A DNA stretch of 64,000 bases, taken from the NCBI GenBank assembly GCA_947501325.1, contig CANMVC010000001.1, positions 558,001-622,000 of the forward strand. The letters are read 5' to 3'. A program made the position numbers and the translations under genes. Below, in pieces: positions 8,758 through 16,457 of the stretch; positions within the stretch are counted from its first letter, which is position 1; each line of letters opens with the position of its first letter. The notes under the pieces are model-generated. The model ran no database searches. It saw only the letters and a program-made list of their open reading frames with translations, and was not told the DNA's origin. The stretch comes from an uncultured Sphingomonadaceae bacterium (GTDB lineage: Bacteria > Pseudomonadota > Alphaproteobacteria > Sphingomonadales > Sphingomonadaceae).

Positions 8758-8890
8758 AAATACCCCCTCGAAGTGGCGCGACCCGAGTTGGTTGTGCAGA
8801 TCATCCGCTACGCGGCGCCGATAGATATCATGCACTGATATCCTTTCATGACAGATTGGAGCATTTATTGCAAATCACGAGCATCGATCA

Positions 8891-8911
8891 CCGGGCTTTC
8901 CTACAGCCCGG
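8891..8911. repeat. Short inverted repeat in the gene-free 8.76-9.21 kb stretch
   Basis: CCGGGCT (8891-8897) and AGCCCGG (8905-8911) form a 7-bp stem with a 7-base loop. No T-run follows on either strand, so it is not a standard terminator. The rest of 8758-9005 holds no gene that I can support. Confidence 0.4.
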
Positions 8912-9005
8912 ATGTTATGGTAGGTTTTATCCGGCTCTTTCAATAGTTGAATATTTTCTGGCAATCTGCCTTTTTTCCGTACCTGAGCGGGCGATGTCGT
9001 TATGT

Positions 9006-9182
9006 GTGATTTGTGTGAACTTTCAGACAATATCCACCTTTTGCTCCAAGACAAAAAACAGCTTGTGAACTGTGTGAACTTTAAAAGGCAGAAGGTAGAT
9101 CGGAGAGATATCCACGCCCGTTACCTGATACAGAGCGCGGACATCCCGACCATCGAATTAAGATGTGATTTGTGTGAACTTT
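9006..9182. repeat. Three copies of a TGTGTGAACTTT motif
   Basis: Copies lie at 9006-9023 (GTGATTTGTGTGAACTTT), 9065-9082 (preceded by GTGAAC, giving TGTGAACTGTGTGAACTTT) and 9165-9182 (GTGATTTGTGTGAACTTT). A fourth, more distant copy lies at 6397-6408. All are in the same orientation, spaced about 59 and 100 bases apart, in a region without a supported gene just after the end of the PadR gene. The first and third copies are identical over 18 bases. They may be a dispersed repeat or a set of regulator-binding sites; I do not recognise the motif. Confidence 0.6.
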
Positions 9183-9207
9183 GGGAGGGCGAAGGCCGTC
9201 GATCTGG

Positions 9208-9801
9208 TTATTTAAGTCGCTCAATCTTGCTGGCTGCCTCGTCAATAATCGCTGCAACGTCGAGTATCTTTTCGGAACCCTTCTCTTCATCTGCCAAACG
9301 AATGCGGATTGCGCTTTTCAGATTGCTTGTCGCTCGGCGGATTGACGCTCCGTCAGAGGCACGGTCCATTTGCGCTATACCCTCCAACCGGGAAAGAATA
9401 TCGGAAAGGTGCTTTTCTTCATCCGCCAGCAGACTGGTGCCCGCATCGGTAATCGAATAGATTTTCTTACCACCATCATCGGCCTGCTCGTCAATCAGGT
9501 CCATATCGGCCATTAAAGTCAGTGTCGGATAAACAATTCCGGGACTTGGCGCATAGTGACCGCCAGTGAGTTCCTCAATTTGCTGGATCAAGTCATAACC
9601 ATGACGCGGTTCTTGAGAGATTAGGTGCAGCAGGACCAGCCGCAACTCTCCGCGTCGAAAAACCCGCGCACGGCGTTTGGCTTTGGCCCCTTCAAAAGCG
9701 GCAGCGGCAAAAGCGCGAGCAATTTTCTGTCCATTCATAGCGCCCCAACCTCTACCGCGCCGAGAGCCTGATCCACAATCATTATAGTTTGCATATCGCA
9801 T
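9208..9801 (-). CDS. PadR family transcriptional regulator
   Basis: 197 residues. After a short Gly/Arg-rich N-terminal tail lies the PadR winged helix: GELRLVLLHLISQEPRHGYD, then GGHYAPSPGIVYPTLTLMADMDLID (recognition helix region with the SPG..YPTL signature) and a wing around KKIYSITDAG. A C-terminal helical dimerisation part follows. It is closest in flavour to the YqjI-like group, which has a variable N-terminal tail. PadR proteins usually repress their own gene or a neighbouring transporter. The ATG has AGAAGGAAA upstream, and a perfect 14-bp palindrome lies about 34 bases upstream, a likely operator. Confidence 0.9.
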   Translation of the reverse strand: MRYANYNDCGSGSRRGRGWGAMNGQKIARAFAAAAFEGAKAKRRARVFRRGELRLVLLHLISQEPRHGYDLIQQIEELTGGHYAPSPGIVYPTLTLMADMDLIDEQADDGGKKIYSITDAGTSLLADEEKHLSDILSRLEGIAQMDRASDGASIRRATSNLKSAIRIRLADEEKGSEKILDVAAIIDEAASKIERLK

Positions 9802-9834
9802 AATATTTCCTTCTTTTTATGTCTAAGCTGTTTC

Positions 9835-9848
9835 TAAGATATATCTTA
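9835..9848. promoter_or_regulatory. Palindrome upstream of padR-type gene, probable operator
   Basis: TAAGATATATCTTA is a perfect 14-base palindrome centred about 40 bases upstream of the PadR start codon, in an AT-rich stretch that should also contain the promoter. ATAT-containing dyads are typical of PadR autoregulation. Its use is inferred from position and symmetry only. Confidence 0.5.
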
Positions 9849-10046
9849 AAGCGAAATATGCAATATCTAGATCAGCCAAAAGAACGAAGCGATTGATCAA
9901 AAAGGGAAGTTTTTAGAACTAACTATATGCCATTAGATTAAGCAAATTTGTTCTCTTTAATTGGACGAGAAGACCGATCTGATAATCTCAGTAAAGAGAT
10001 ATTAAATATTTCTATTCTAATTTAGAAATAGAATTCGGAGATTCCT

Positions 10047-10346
10047 ATGAAAAGCAAGCTTACGCAAGTAATAGCGTTCATATTCCTGTTTTCGTTGTCT
10101 ACTGTTTCTATCTTGAATATCTACCAGTGGTTTAGCGATGGTACCATCCGCACTCGAGGGTCCGATCATACTGCCTTATCAGATAGTCCGCTGGCATTCA
10201 TAATGGTTCTGTTCATGTCATTCCTTATTCCAATCATATCACCTTTGGCTATACGATCATATTTCCGGTCGAAAAAAGCCCAGAAGGATGACATAAATTC
10301 TCTTGCCCGCCGAAGCATTAATCCGGAATTCGACAAGGACGTCTAG
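10047..10346 (+). CDS. Small two-TM membrane protein, unknown function
   Basis: 99 residues starting with MKSKLTQV, with two hydrophobic segments (about residues 6-26 and 50-72) separated by a polar loop, and a basic then acidic tail. A good GGAG site lies seven bases before the ATG. The gene and its 200-base upstream region are clearly more AT-rich than the surroundings, a possible sign of recent acquisition. It diverges from the PadR gene across the AT-rich spacer that contains the palindrome, so it could be the PadR target. I do not recognise a family. Confidence 0.6.
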   Translation: MKSKLTQVIAFIFLFSLSTVSILNIYQWFSDGTIRTRGSDHTALSDSPLAFIMVLFMSFLIPIISPLAIRSYFRSKKAQKDDINSLARRSINPEFDKDV

Positions 10347-10352
10347 ATTAGA

Positions 10353-10964
10353 TCACTCAGGCTTTTTCGCCACACCTACAAAAGCTGGCCGCAATAAGCG
10401 ATCCTTGATCACATAACCAGCCTGCATCTCCTGTACGACCGTTCCAGGTTCATGCTCATCTGTAGGAATTTCAACCATCGCCTGATGCTGGTTGGGATCC
10501 AGAGGTAAGCCAACTGAAGCTACCCGCTTGATTCCGTTTTTTTCGAACACTGTTTCCAATTCGCGGCCCGTTGCTTCAATGCCGTTAATCAGGCCTTTCC
10601 ACTTTTCCTCGTCCTTCACTTCGGCGGGAATAGCAGCAAGGGCGCGTTGGAGATTGTCGGATACGCTGAGCATATCACGAGCAAACCCGGTGGCGGCATA
10701 GGCCTTCGCATCCTGCGCATCTTTCTCCAAACGACGACGGACATTTTGGGTTTCCGCCTGAGCATAGAGAACCTGCTGTTTCGCTTCGGCCAGTTCATTT
10801 TCCAGACCGGCAATATGCTCCTCTTGCGAAGGTGCATCTGATCCGTCATTGGCGTCCGACTTTAGCGCTTCAGGCACGCCTTCCAGTTCTGCTGCGGCGG
10901 CTTCGTCCAGTTTTGTGTCTTCATTTTCTTGCGGGTTCGTGTCGCTCATTATTTCGTCACTCAT
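10353..10964 (-). CDS. grpE: GrpE, nucleotide exchange factor for DnaK
   Basis: 203 residues. A long acidic N-terminal part and coiled coil (about residues 45-110, containing LYAQAETQNVRRRLEKDAQD) are followed by the beta domain ending YVIKDRLLRPAFVGVAKKP, the GrpE signature. It releases ADP from DnaK in the cytosolic chaperone cycle. Its ATG overlaps the hrcA stop codon by four bases, so the pair forms the classical hrcA-grpE heat-shock operon. No dnaK or dnaJ is in the window. A second ATG five codons in is an alternative start. Confidence 0.97.
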   Translation of the reverse strand: MSDEIMSDTNPQENEDTKLDEAAAAELEGVPEALKSDANDGSDAPSQEEHIAGLENELAEAKQQVLYAQAETQNVRRRLEKDAQDAKAYAATGFARDMLSVSDNLQRALAAIPAEVKDEEKWKGLINGIEATGRELETVFEKNGIKRVASVGLPLDPNQHQAMVEIPTDEHEPGTVVQEMQAGYVIKDRLLRPAFVGVAKKPE

Positions 10965-12004
10965 TTCAATAATCTAGATAAGGTTTGTGCTGTAAAGTCT
11001 ACCATGGGTACGACGCGGGCATAGTTCAAGCGGGTGGGGCCGATAACCCCGACCACGCCGACCACCTGTCCGTCACCGTCTTTATAGGGCGCCGCTATCA
11101 CAGATGACCCGGAAAGCGAGAATAATTTATTCTCTGCGCCGATAAATATTTTAGCAGCCTCTGCATCGCGGGCATTATCGAGCAGACGAGAGATTTCCTG
11201 CTTGCCTTCCAGTTCGTCGAGCAATTGCCGAACCCTGTCGAGATCCTCCAGCGCGCTGTCTTCCAGCAAATTCGCCTGTCCCCGAACAATCAGCACGGGC
11301 CGCTTTGCCGGATCCTCTGTCCAAGTTACAAACCCGCGCTTAACGAGATCTTCCGATGCCTTGTCAATCGCCAGACGACCTGCTTGGATATCCCTGTCAA
11401 TCCGCAACAACGCATCGGAAAGGGTCATCCCGCTAAATTGTGAGGTTAGATAATTGCCGGCTTCAATCAAGGCAGATTCGGATATGCCGATAGGTAGATC
11501 AAGCACCCGGTTCTCAACGCCACCATCTTGACCAACGAGAATTGCCAACCCCTGCCCTTCCGACAATTTCACAAAACTAAACTGTTTTAGCAGTGGTTCA
11601 CGCTTCGGTACCATGACCAAACCGGCGCATGCTGACAGTCCCGAAAGAATCGCGGTTGTAGCCGACAGCGCCTCTTCTATTGGGCCCTGGTCGTTAATCT
11701 GCGATTCAATCGCTTCGCGCTCTTCGCGTGAAGGGGCTGCAGCCTGCATCATACCATCAACGAACAGTCTCAATCCCATTTCCGTCGGCACTCGCCCTGC
11801 ACTAGTATGCGGAGCAGCGAGCAAGCCGAATTCTTCAAGGTCCTGCATGACGTTTCGGATCGAGGCGGGAGAGAGTTCAAGCCCCGGCGCTTTTGAAATG
11901 GTGCGCGATCCAACTGGTGCACCGTTATCCAGATACGACTCTACCACTACGCGGAAAATATCCTGCGCTCGGGTTGTCATCTCTGTGATCGGTGTTGTGT
12001 TCAT
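10961..12004 (-). CDS. hrcA: HrcA, heat-inducible transcription repressor
   Basis: 347 residues, family length. It has an N-terminal winged helix (VVESYLDNGAPVGSRTISK and the stretch SPASIRNVMQDLEEFGLL), a GAF-like middle domain and the C-terminal VGVVGVIGPTRLNYARVVPMV signature. HrcA binds CIRCE operators and its folding depends on GroEL. No CIRCE inverted repeat is visible upstream of this operon, so hrcA-grpE itself may be driven by a heat-shock sigma factor while HrcA acts on a groESL operon elsewhere. It is divergent from rph across about 97 bases. Confidence 0.97.
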   Translation of the reverse strand: MNTTPITEMTTRAQDIFRVVVESYLDNGAPVGSRTISKAPGLELSPASIRNVMQDLEEFGLLAAPHTSAGRVPTEMGLRLFVDGMMQAAAPSREEREAIESQINDQGPIEEALSATTAILSGLSACAGLVMVPKREPLLKQFSFVKLSEGQGLAILVGQDGGVENRVLDLPIGISESALIEAGNYLTSQFSGMTLSDALLRIDRDIQAGRLAIDKASEDLVKRGFVTWTEDPAKRPVLIVRGQANLLEDSALEDLDRVRQLLDELEGKQEISRLLDNARDAEAAKIFIGAENKLFSLSGSSVIAAPYKDGDGQVVGVVGVIGPTRLNYARVVPMVDFTAQTLSRLLK

Positions 12005-12101
12005 GAATTGTAGATAGGGTTATTTTTCATTTGATTCCAGCCTTGCAGAATTAGCTGCCTGTTCTAAGACGTTGCCCAAGCAATCCACAGGAGAATCAAA
12101 C

Positions 12102-12815
12102 ATGCGCCCATCAGGACGCGCGCTGGACGAGATGCGTGCTATTTCTATCGAGACTCAATTCACAAAACATGCGGAGGGGTCTTGCCTGATCAGCTTTGGT
12201 GATACGAAGGTCATCTGTACCGCGAGTATCGAAGAGCGCATTCCACCTTGGCTGCGCGGCAAGGGTGAAGGCTGGGTTACCGGCGAATATTCGATGCTAC
12301 CCCGCGCTACCAATACCCGCAATTCTCGCGAAGCGGCACGCGGCAAACAATCTGGCAGGACGCAGGAAATTCAACGCCTTATTGGGCGTTCCTTACGTGC
12401 AGTTGTCGATATGAAGAAACTCGGTGAGCGTCAGATTACAGTCGATTGCGACGTTATACAGGCCGATGGCGGGACAAGGACCGCGTCGATTAGCGGCGCA
12501 TGGGTTGCGCTGCGACTGGCGGTAAACGGCCTGCTCGATGAAAAATTGATCAGCGAAGACCCGATTGAACAGAAGATCGCGGCGATCAGCTGCGGCATTT
12601 ACAACGGCAATCCCGTGCTCGACCTCGATTATGATGAGGACAGCAATGCTGGTGCCGATGCCAATTTCGTACTGACCGGCGATGGAAATATTGCCGAGGC
12701 GCAGGCAACGGCGGAAGGCGAAACATTTGATGACGAAGGCCTGATGCGGTTGATGCGGCTTGCGAAAATCGGCTGCGGTCAGATTTTTGAGGCGCAGGAT
12801 AAGGCGGTTTCGTAA
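12102..12815 (+). CDS. rph: RNase PH
   Basis: 237 residues, exact family length. This phosphorolytic 3'-5' exoribonuclease trims tRNA 3' ends. Typical stretches are [12 protein letters not shown] at the N-terminus, [14 protein letters not shown], the phosphate-binding region [15 protein letters not shown], and [16 protein letters not shown]. The frame is open from a TTG at 12072, but the ATG at 12102 matches the family start and has AGGAGA eight bases upstream. rdgB follows eight bases after the stop, so the two are co-transcribed. Confidence 0.97.
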   Translation: MRPSGRALDEMRAISIETQFTKHAEGSCLISFGDTKVICTASIEERIPPWLRGKGEGWVTGEYSMLPRATNTRNSREAARGKQSGRTQEIQRLIGRSLRAVVDMKKLGERQITVDCDVIQADGGTRTASISGAWVALRLAVNGLLDEKLISEDPIEQKIAAISCGIYNGNPVLDLDYDEDSNAGADANFVLTGDGNIAEAQATAEGETFDDEGLMRLMRLAKIGCGQIFEAQDKAVS

Positions 12816-12823
12816 GCACGCCC

Positions 12824-13456
12824 ATGACCAAACACCGCAAACTGCAACCCGGAAAGCTTGTCATCGCCAGCCATAATCAAGGCAAAGTAAAGGAAATCCG
12901 CGCCTTGCTGGCTCCATTTGGTATAGAACCGGTGTCTGCTGGCGAACTGGGCCTTCCGGAACCGGAAGAGACCGGAACGACATTCGCGGAAAACGCCCTG
13001 CTGAAAGCACGAGCCAGCGCAGCAGGTGCGGACTGCGTTGCGCTTGCCGACGATAGCGGATTATGCGTCGCGGCGCTGGATGATGCGCCGGGTGTCTATA
13101 CCGCTGATTGGGCAGAGGCCGACATTTACGAAGGCGGCCCGGGTCGCGACTGGTATATGGCGATGGGCAAGGTCGAAGGGAAATTGGCGGAGCTGGGTCC
13201 GGATATAGACCGCAGCGCCTATTTCATCTGCACCCTGGCGCTCGCATGGCCCGACGGACATACGGAAGTTTTTGAAGGCCGTGTGCAGGGCAAGCTGGTC
13301 TGGCCGCCGCGCGGAAAGCTGGGCTTTGGCTATGATCCTGTTTTCCAGCCATTAGGCTTCGAGGAAACTTTTGCGGAACTGGACCCGCAACAGAAACATG
13401 ATATGAGCCATCGCGCCGATGCGTTCGACAAGTTAGTCAAAGCCTGCCTCAACTGA
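12824..13456 (+). CDS. rdgB: RdgB/HAM1, dITP/XTP pyrophosphatase
   Basis: 210 residues of the Ham1/RdgB family, which hydrolyses non-canonical purine triphosphates (XTP, ITP, dITP) and so keeps them out of DNA. Motifs are [16 protein letters not shown] near the front (substrate and metal contacts), [13 protein letters not shown], the catalytic [18 protein letters not shown], and the C-terminal [10 protein letters not shown] followed by MSHRADAF. The order rph-rdgB-hemW is common in alphaproteobacteria, and here the CAP gene is inserted between rdgB and hemW on the opposite strand. Confidence 0.96.
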   Translation: MTKHRKLQPGKLVIASHNQGKVKEIRALLAPFGIEPVSAGELGLPEPEETGTTFAENALLKARASAAGADCVALADDSGLCVAALDDAPGVYTADWAEADIYEGGPGRDWYMAMGKVEGKLAELGPDIDRSAYFICTLALAWPDGHTEVFEGRVQGKLVWPPRGKLGFGYDPVFQPLGFEETFAELDPQQKHDMSHRADAFDKLVKACLN

Positions 13457-13469
13457 GCTCGCCTGATGA

Positions 13470-14150
13470 TCAGGGAACGGTTCGACCAATGAAATTGCCC
13501 GGCGGACTATAGCGGCACACCAAAACATCGCGTTGGGCATTACTGGCAAGACCGCACCCGATCTTGGTCGTTTCGCGCCAGATGATTTGCGTATAGTGGC
13601 CTACATCCTGCCATCGACCGGTAGTGCTGACATCGGGAAAGGTGCCAGCCACGAAAAATTGTTTTTCGTCGATCCAACCATCGACCATATTCTGAAAAGA
13701 AAACGCACCCGCTGTTCCCGCCCAAAGATTCTCGCCCTGATTGGGCCGTGAAGATCCTGGGCTATGTTCAAACCGGCCGTTGGCGATAAGTGTTTCCGCA
13801 TAATCCTGCGCTGCTGCACTGAGCGCGGCATCCAATTCAACCGCTGGGACACCAACTTCGGCGCGCGCGGCATTGTGAGAGGCCAGCATGACCTGCAGCA
13901 TCGTACTACCCGGCGGTGTGGGTGTCGGTGTCGGCGTAGGCGTAGGAGCCGGGGTCGGCGTTGGTGTGGGCGCCGGAGTGGGCGTCGGAGTGGGAGCCGG
14001 GGTCGGTGCAGGTGTCGGGCTAGGCGTCGGAGTACCGGGCAGCGTTACGTCTGGAGAACCGCCGCCTTCGCTGCCACAGCCAACCAATAATGCCAGCATT
14101 GCCGCTTGCACGAAATAACGTCCCTGCTTAGTGGTGCGCTGATGCTTCAT
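13470..14150 (-). CDS. CAP-domain (SCP/PR1-like) lipoprotein with Thr-Pro repeat linker
   Basis: 226 residues. The N-terminal signal ends in a lipobox (LLVGC, Cys near residue 25), predicting an outer-membrane or periplasmic lipoprotein. Next comes a roughly 45-residue linker of (T/A)P repeats, then a CAP domain (about residues 85-226) with [12 protein letters not shown], the His/Glu residues of the CAP cavity in GQNLWAG and [10 protein letters not shown], and [12 protein letters not shown] at the end. Bacterial CAP proteins are secreted; most have no proven activity. The linker is encoded by near-perfect short DNA repeats that could vary in number by slippage. The first nine bases overlap the proposed hemW start on the other strand. 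Confidence 0.88.
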   Translation of the reverse strand: MKHQRTTKQGRYFVQAAMLALLVGCGSEGGGSPDVTLPGTPTPSPTPAPTPAPTPTPTPAPTPTPTPAPTPTPTPTPTPPGSTMLQVMLASHNAARAEVGVPAVELDAALSAAAQDYAETLIANGRFEHSPGSSRPNQGENLWAGTAGAFSFQNMVDGWIDEKQFFVAGTFPDVSTTGRWQDVGHYTQIIWRETTKIGCGLASNAQRDVLVCRYSPPGNFIGRTVP

Positions 14151-15338
14151 ATCCCGTCCTCTCCCATTTCAACGCAGCAGACGGACCTTGAAGAGCTTGC
14201 CCTCTATATCCACTGGCCGTTCTGTATCGCCAAATGTCCCTATTGCGACTTTAACAGCCATGTCCGTGATCAAGTAGATCATGACGCATGGCAGAACGCG
14301 CTCCTTTTCGATCTCAGACATGAATATAAAGTTAATCCAAGACCCCGGATTAGCTCGATTTTTTTTGGCGGTGGCACCCCGTCGCTGATGCGCCCTCAGC
14401 TCGTCGCTAAGCTGATTGCAGAGGCTGACAAGCTGTGGGGATTGATGGACAGTTGCGAAATTACATTGGAGGCCAATCCGTCGTCAGTGGAAGCCAGTAA
14501 GTTTGCAGATATTGCATCTGCTGGTGTCAATAGAGTTTCCTTGGGATTACAGTCGCTTGATGATCAAACACTAGAGTTTTTAGGCCGCGCCCATGATGTT
14601 GCGGAAGGCCTTGCAGCGCTCGCAACCGCGCAGCAAAATTTCGACCGTGTAAGCTTCGACCTGATTTATGCACGCCCTGGCCAAAGTCTGGATGATTGGC
14701 GATCGGAACTGGAACAAGCGCTGGATTTTGGCACCGACCATCTCTCGCTCTATCAGCTCACCATCGAACCCGGCACCCGCTTTGAAACATTGGTACGAAC
14801 CGGACAGCTTATCCCGGCCGACGACGATCATTGCGCGGACCTGTTTGATCTGACCCAGGAGATAACAACAGCGGCGGGCTTGCCTGCCTATGAGATTAGC
14901 AACCACGCCCGCATTGGTCAGGAGAGCCGCCACAACCTGACCTATTGGCGCTATGGTGATTATATCGGCATCGGCCCCGGCGCGCACGGACGGCGGCTGA
15001 GCAGTGCGACAGAGCGGCATAAGAAACCGGAGAATTTTCTGTCTGCGGTGGAACGCAATGGCAATGGGCTCAAAGTGGAACAGGCGCTGTCGGCAGATGT
15101 GCAGGCCGCAGAAGCGCTGATGATGGGGCTGCGGCTCGGCGAAGGCGTGGATTTGGCGGCGTTGGCGGTGAAAACCGGATTGGCCATTGCGTCGATGGTT
15201 GATGAGGCGGAGGTTGAGAAACTCTGCGATCTCGGCCTAGTTGAACGGGACGGAGATCATGTGACGGTCAAACCGAAAGGTATGCCCTTGCTGGATGCTA
15301 TTCTCCCCAAGCTAATAGCGGACGTGCTCCGCACTTGA
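14142..15338 (+). CDS. hemW: HemW-like radical SAM protein
   Basis: 398 residues from the ATG at 14142 (the frame opens at 14106). The radical SAM motif CIAKCPYCDF, with CxxxCxxC, lies near residue 28 in the typical LALYIHWPFC context. It is followed by FFGGGTPSLM, the GVNRVSLGLQS segment and the C-terminal HemN domain. The short length and the lack of the extra HemN N-terminal Cys point to HemW, the heme chaperone often annotated as coproporphyrinogen III oxidase-like. The start is unsure, because family members usually begin a few residues before LALYIHWPF and the chosen ATG overlaps the divergent CAP gene start. The TGA stop lies inside an inverted-repeat element. Confidence 0.93.
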   Translation: MLHIPSSPISTQQTDLEELALYIHWPFCIAKCPYCDFNSHVRDQVDHDAWQNALLFDLRHEYKVNPRPRISSIFFGGGTPSLMRPQLVAKLIAEADKLWGLMDSCEITLEANPSSVEASKFADIASAGVNRVSLGLQSLDDQTLEFLGRAHDVAEGLAALATAQQNFDRVSFDLIYARPGQSLDDWRSELEQALDFGTDHLSLYQLTIEPGTRFETLVRTGQLIPADDDHCADLFDLTQEITTAAGLPAYEISNHARIGQESRHNLTYWRYGDYIGIGPGAHGRRLSSATERHKKPENFLSAVERNGNGLKVEQALSADVQAAEALMMGLRLGEGVDLAALAVKTGLAIASMVDEAEVEKLCDLGLVERDGDHVTVKPKGMPLLDAILPKLIADVLRT

Positions 15339-15487
15339 TGCAGGGTCTGACGATTACCACCCAACTTGCGCTCACCCTGAGCCTGTCGAAGGGTGTCTGC
15401 CACTATGCTTCGACAAGCTCAGCATGAGCGCGGTTCTATATTTATAGCGCTCTCAAACCCCAAACTCTGCATCAAGTGCGGAGCACG
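15323..15487. repeat. Nested inverted-repeat element between hemW and xerC
   Basis: Two perfect 21-base arms, 15323-15343 and 15467-15487, face each other across 123 bases; each contains the 18-mer GTGCTCCGCACTTGATGC or its complement. Inside lies a second, imperfect inverted repeat with arms 15369-15391 and 15408-15430, containing CCTGTCGAAGG and CTTCGACAAGCTCAGC, a palindrome type widespread in sphingomonad intergenic DNA. The left outer arm includes the hemW stop codon (15336-15338). A further copy of the 18-mer occurs at 23966. The structure suggests one mobile palindrome inserted into another. Confidence 0.75.
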
Positions 15488-15534
15488 CCATCGGATATTT
15501 GGACTTTATCCACCAGCGCTGCTAGATTCCGGTC

Positions 15535-16434
15535 ATGGATAGCGCCAACGCCCTCATTCAAGATTTTTCCCGCCATTTGCGCGAAGGGCGGCGGCGTTCG
15601 CAGCACACGGTCCGCGCCTATGTGACTACGGCAGAACGGTTCTGTGCCTTTCTGATGGACCATATCGGCGGCACGGTTGGCTCGCAGGACCTAAAGGCGC
15701 TGAAGCAAGCCGATATCCGATCCTATCTTGCCTTTCGACGGGGCGATAGCCTGTCCAACAACAGCGCGGCGCGGGAATTGTCCGCGATCCGGGCGTTCCT
15801 GAAATTCGTTGGCGGTGACGATAACCAGATACCGAAGATCAAGGGCCCCAAGGTTACCCGCGGCGTCCCGCGTCCGGCCTCTCCCGATGATATCATCGCG
15901 ATGGCCGAGGATATTGCCGAAAGCGCCAGCGAAGATTGGGTTGGTGCCCGCGACTGGGCGGTCCTGCTTTTGCTCTATGGATCGGGCCTGCGGATTAGCG
16001 AGGCGCTCGATCTGAACGGCGATGCCCTGCCCTTGTCCGACACGCTGCGTGTGACCGGCAAGCGCGGCAAAACGCGGATCGTACCGCTGCTTCCCCAGGT
16101 TCGCGAAGCGATAGAGCATTATATCGATCTGTGTCCGCATGCCATGACGGCGGAACAAACCATTTTCCGCGGCAAACGCGGCGGCCCGCTCTCACCCAAT
16201 CTGATCCGCCGGGTGGTCCAGCAAGCCCGCGGAAAGCTGGGCCTGTCAGACAAGACCACACCCCATGCCCTGCGCCACAGCTTTGCCACCCACTTGCTGG
16301 CCGGCGGCGCTGATCTGCGCAGCCTGCAGGAATTGCTCGGCCACGCGAGTTTGAGCAGCACGCAGGTTTATACGGCAGTCGATGCGGCGCATTTGCTGGA
16401 TGTGTATCAGAATGCGCATCCGAGAGCGGGTTGA
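15535..16434 (+). CDS. xerC: Tyrosine recombinase XerC
   Basis: 299 residues, standard for XerC/XerD. It has an N-terminal SAM-like core-binding domain (to about residue 105) and a catalytic domain with the full set of active residues: Arg in YGSGLRISEAL, Lys in VTGKRGKTR, HALRHSFATHLL (His, Arg), GHASLSSTQVYT (His and nucleophilic Tyr). Such recombinases resolve chromosome dimers at dif at the septum. The chromosomal context next to gshB and hemW and the lack of phage genes favour a housekeeping Xer protein over an integrase. XerC is preferred over XerD by general flavour only. Confidence 0.92.
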   Translation: MDSANALIQDFSRHLREGRRRSQHTVRAYVTTAERFCAFLMDHIGGTVGSQDLKALKQADIRSYLAFRRGDSLSNNSAARELSAIRAFLKFVGGDDNQIPKIKGPKVTRGVPRPASPDDIIAMAEDIAESASEDWVGARDWAVLLLLYGSGLRISEALDLNGDALPLSDTLRVTGKRGKTRIVPLLPQVREAIEHYIDLCPHAMTAEQTIFRGKRGGPLSPNLIRRVVQQARGKLGLSDKTTPHALRHSFATHLLAGGADLRSLQELLGHASLSSTQVYTAVDAAHLLDVYQNAHPRAG

Positions 16435-16435
16435 C

Positions 16436-16454
16436 CCTCTCCCATAGGGAGAGG
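16436..16454. terminator. Hairpin between convergent xerC and gshB
   Basis: CCTCTCCC (16436-16443) and GGGAGAGG (16447-16454) form an 8-bp stem with a 3-base loop, placed just after the xerC stop and just before the gshB stop, followed by ATTTTAG on the plus strand. Likely a bidirectional terminator. Its sequence resembles the hairpins between atpD and atpC. Confidence 0.65.
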
Positions 16455-16457
16455 ATT

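Noticed and set aside
9002-9460. 152-codon plus-strand frame beginning in the TGTGTGAACTTT repeats
   Set aside because: Most of it lies antisense to the PadR gene, and the rest reads through the repeat motif (giving CDLCEL-type words) without a start signal.
12005-12101. CIRCE operator between hrcA and rph
   Set aside because: The 97-base spacer has no TTAGCACTC-N9-GAGTGCTAA dyad or close variant.
13764-14118. Plus-strand frames rich in GVGVGVG and RRRRR
   Set aside because: They mirror the Thr-Pro repeat linker of the CAP lipoprotein on the other strand.
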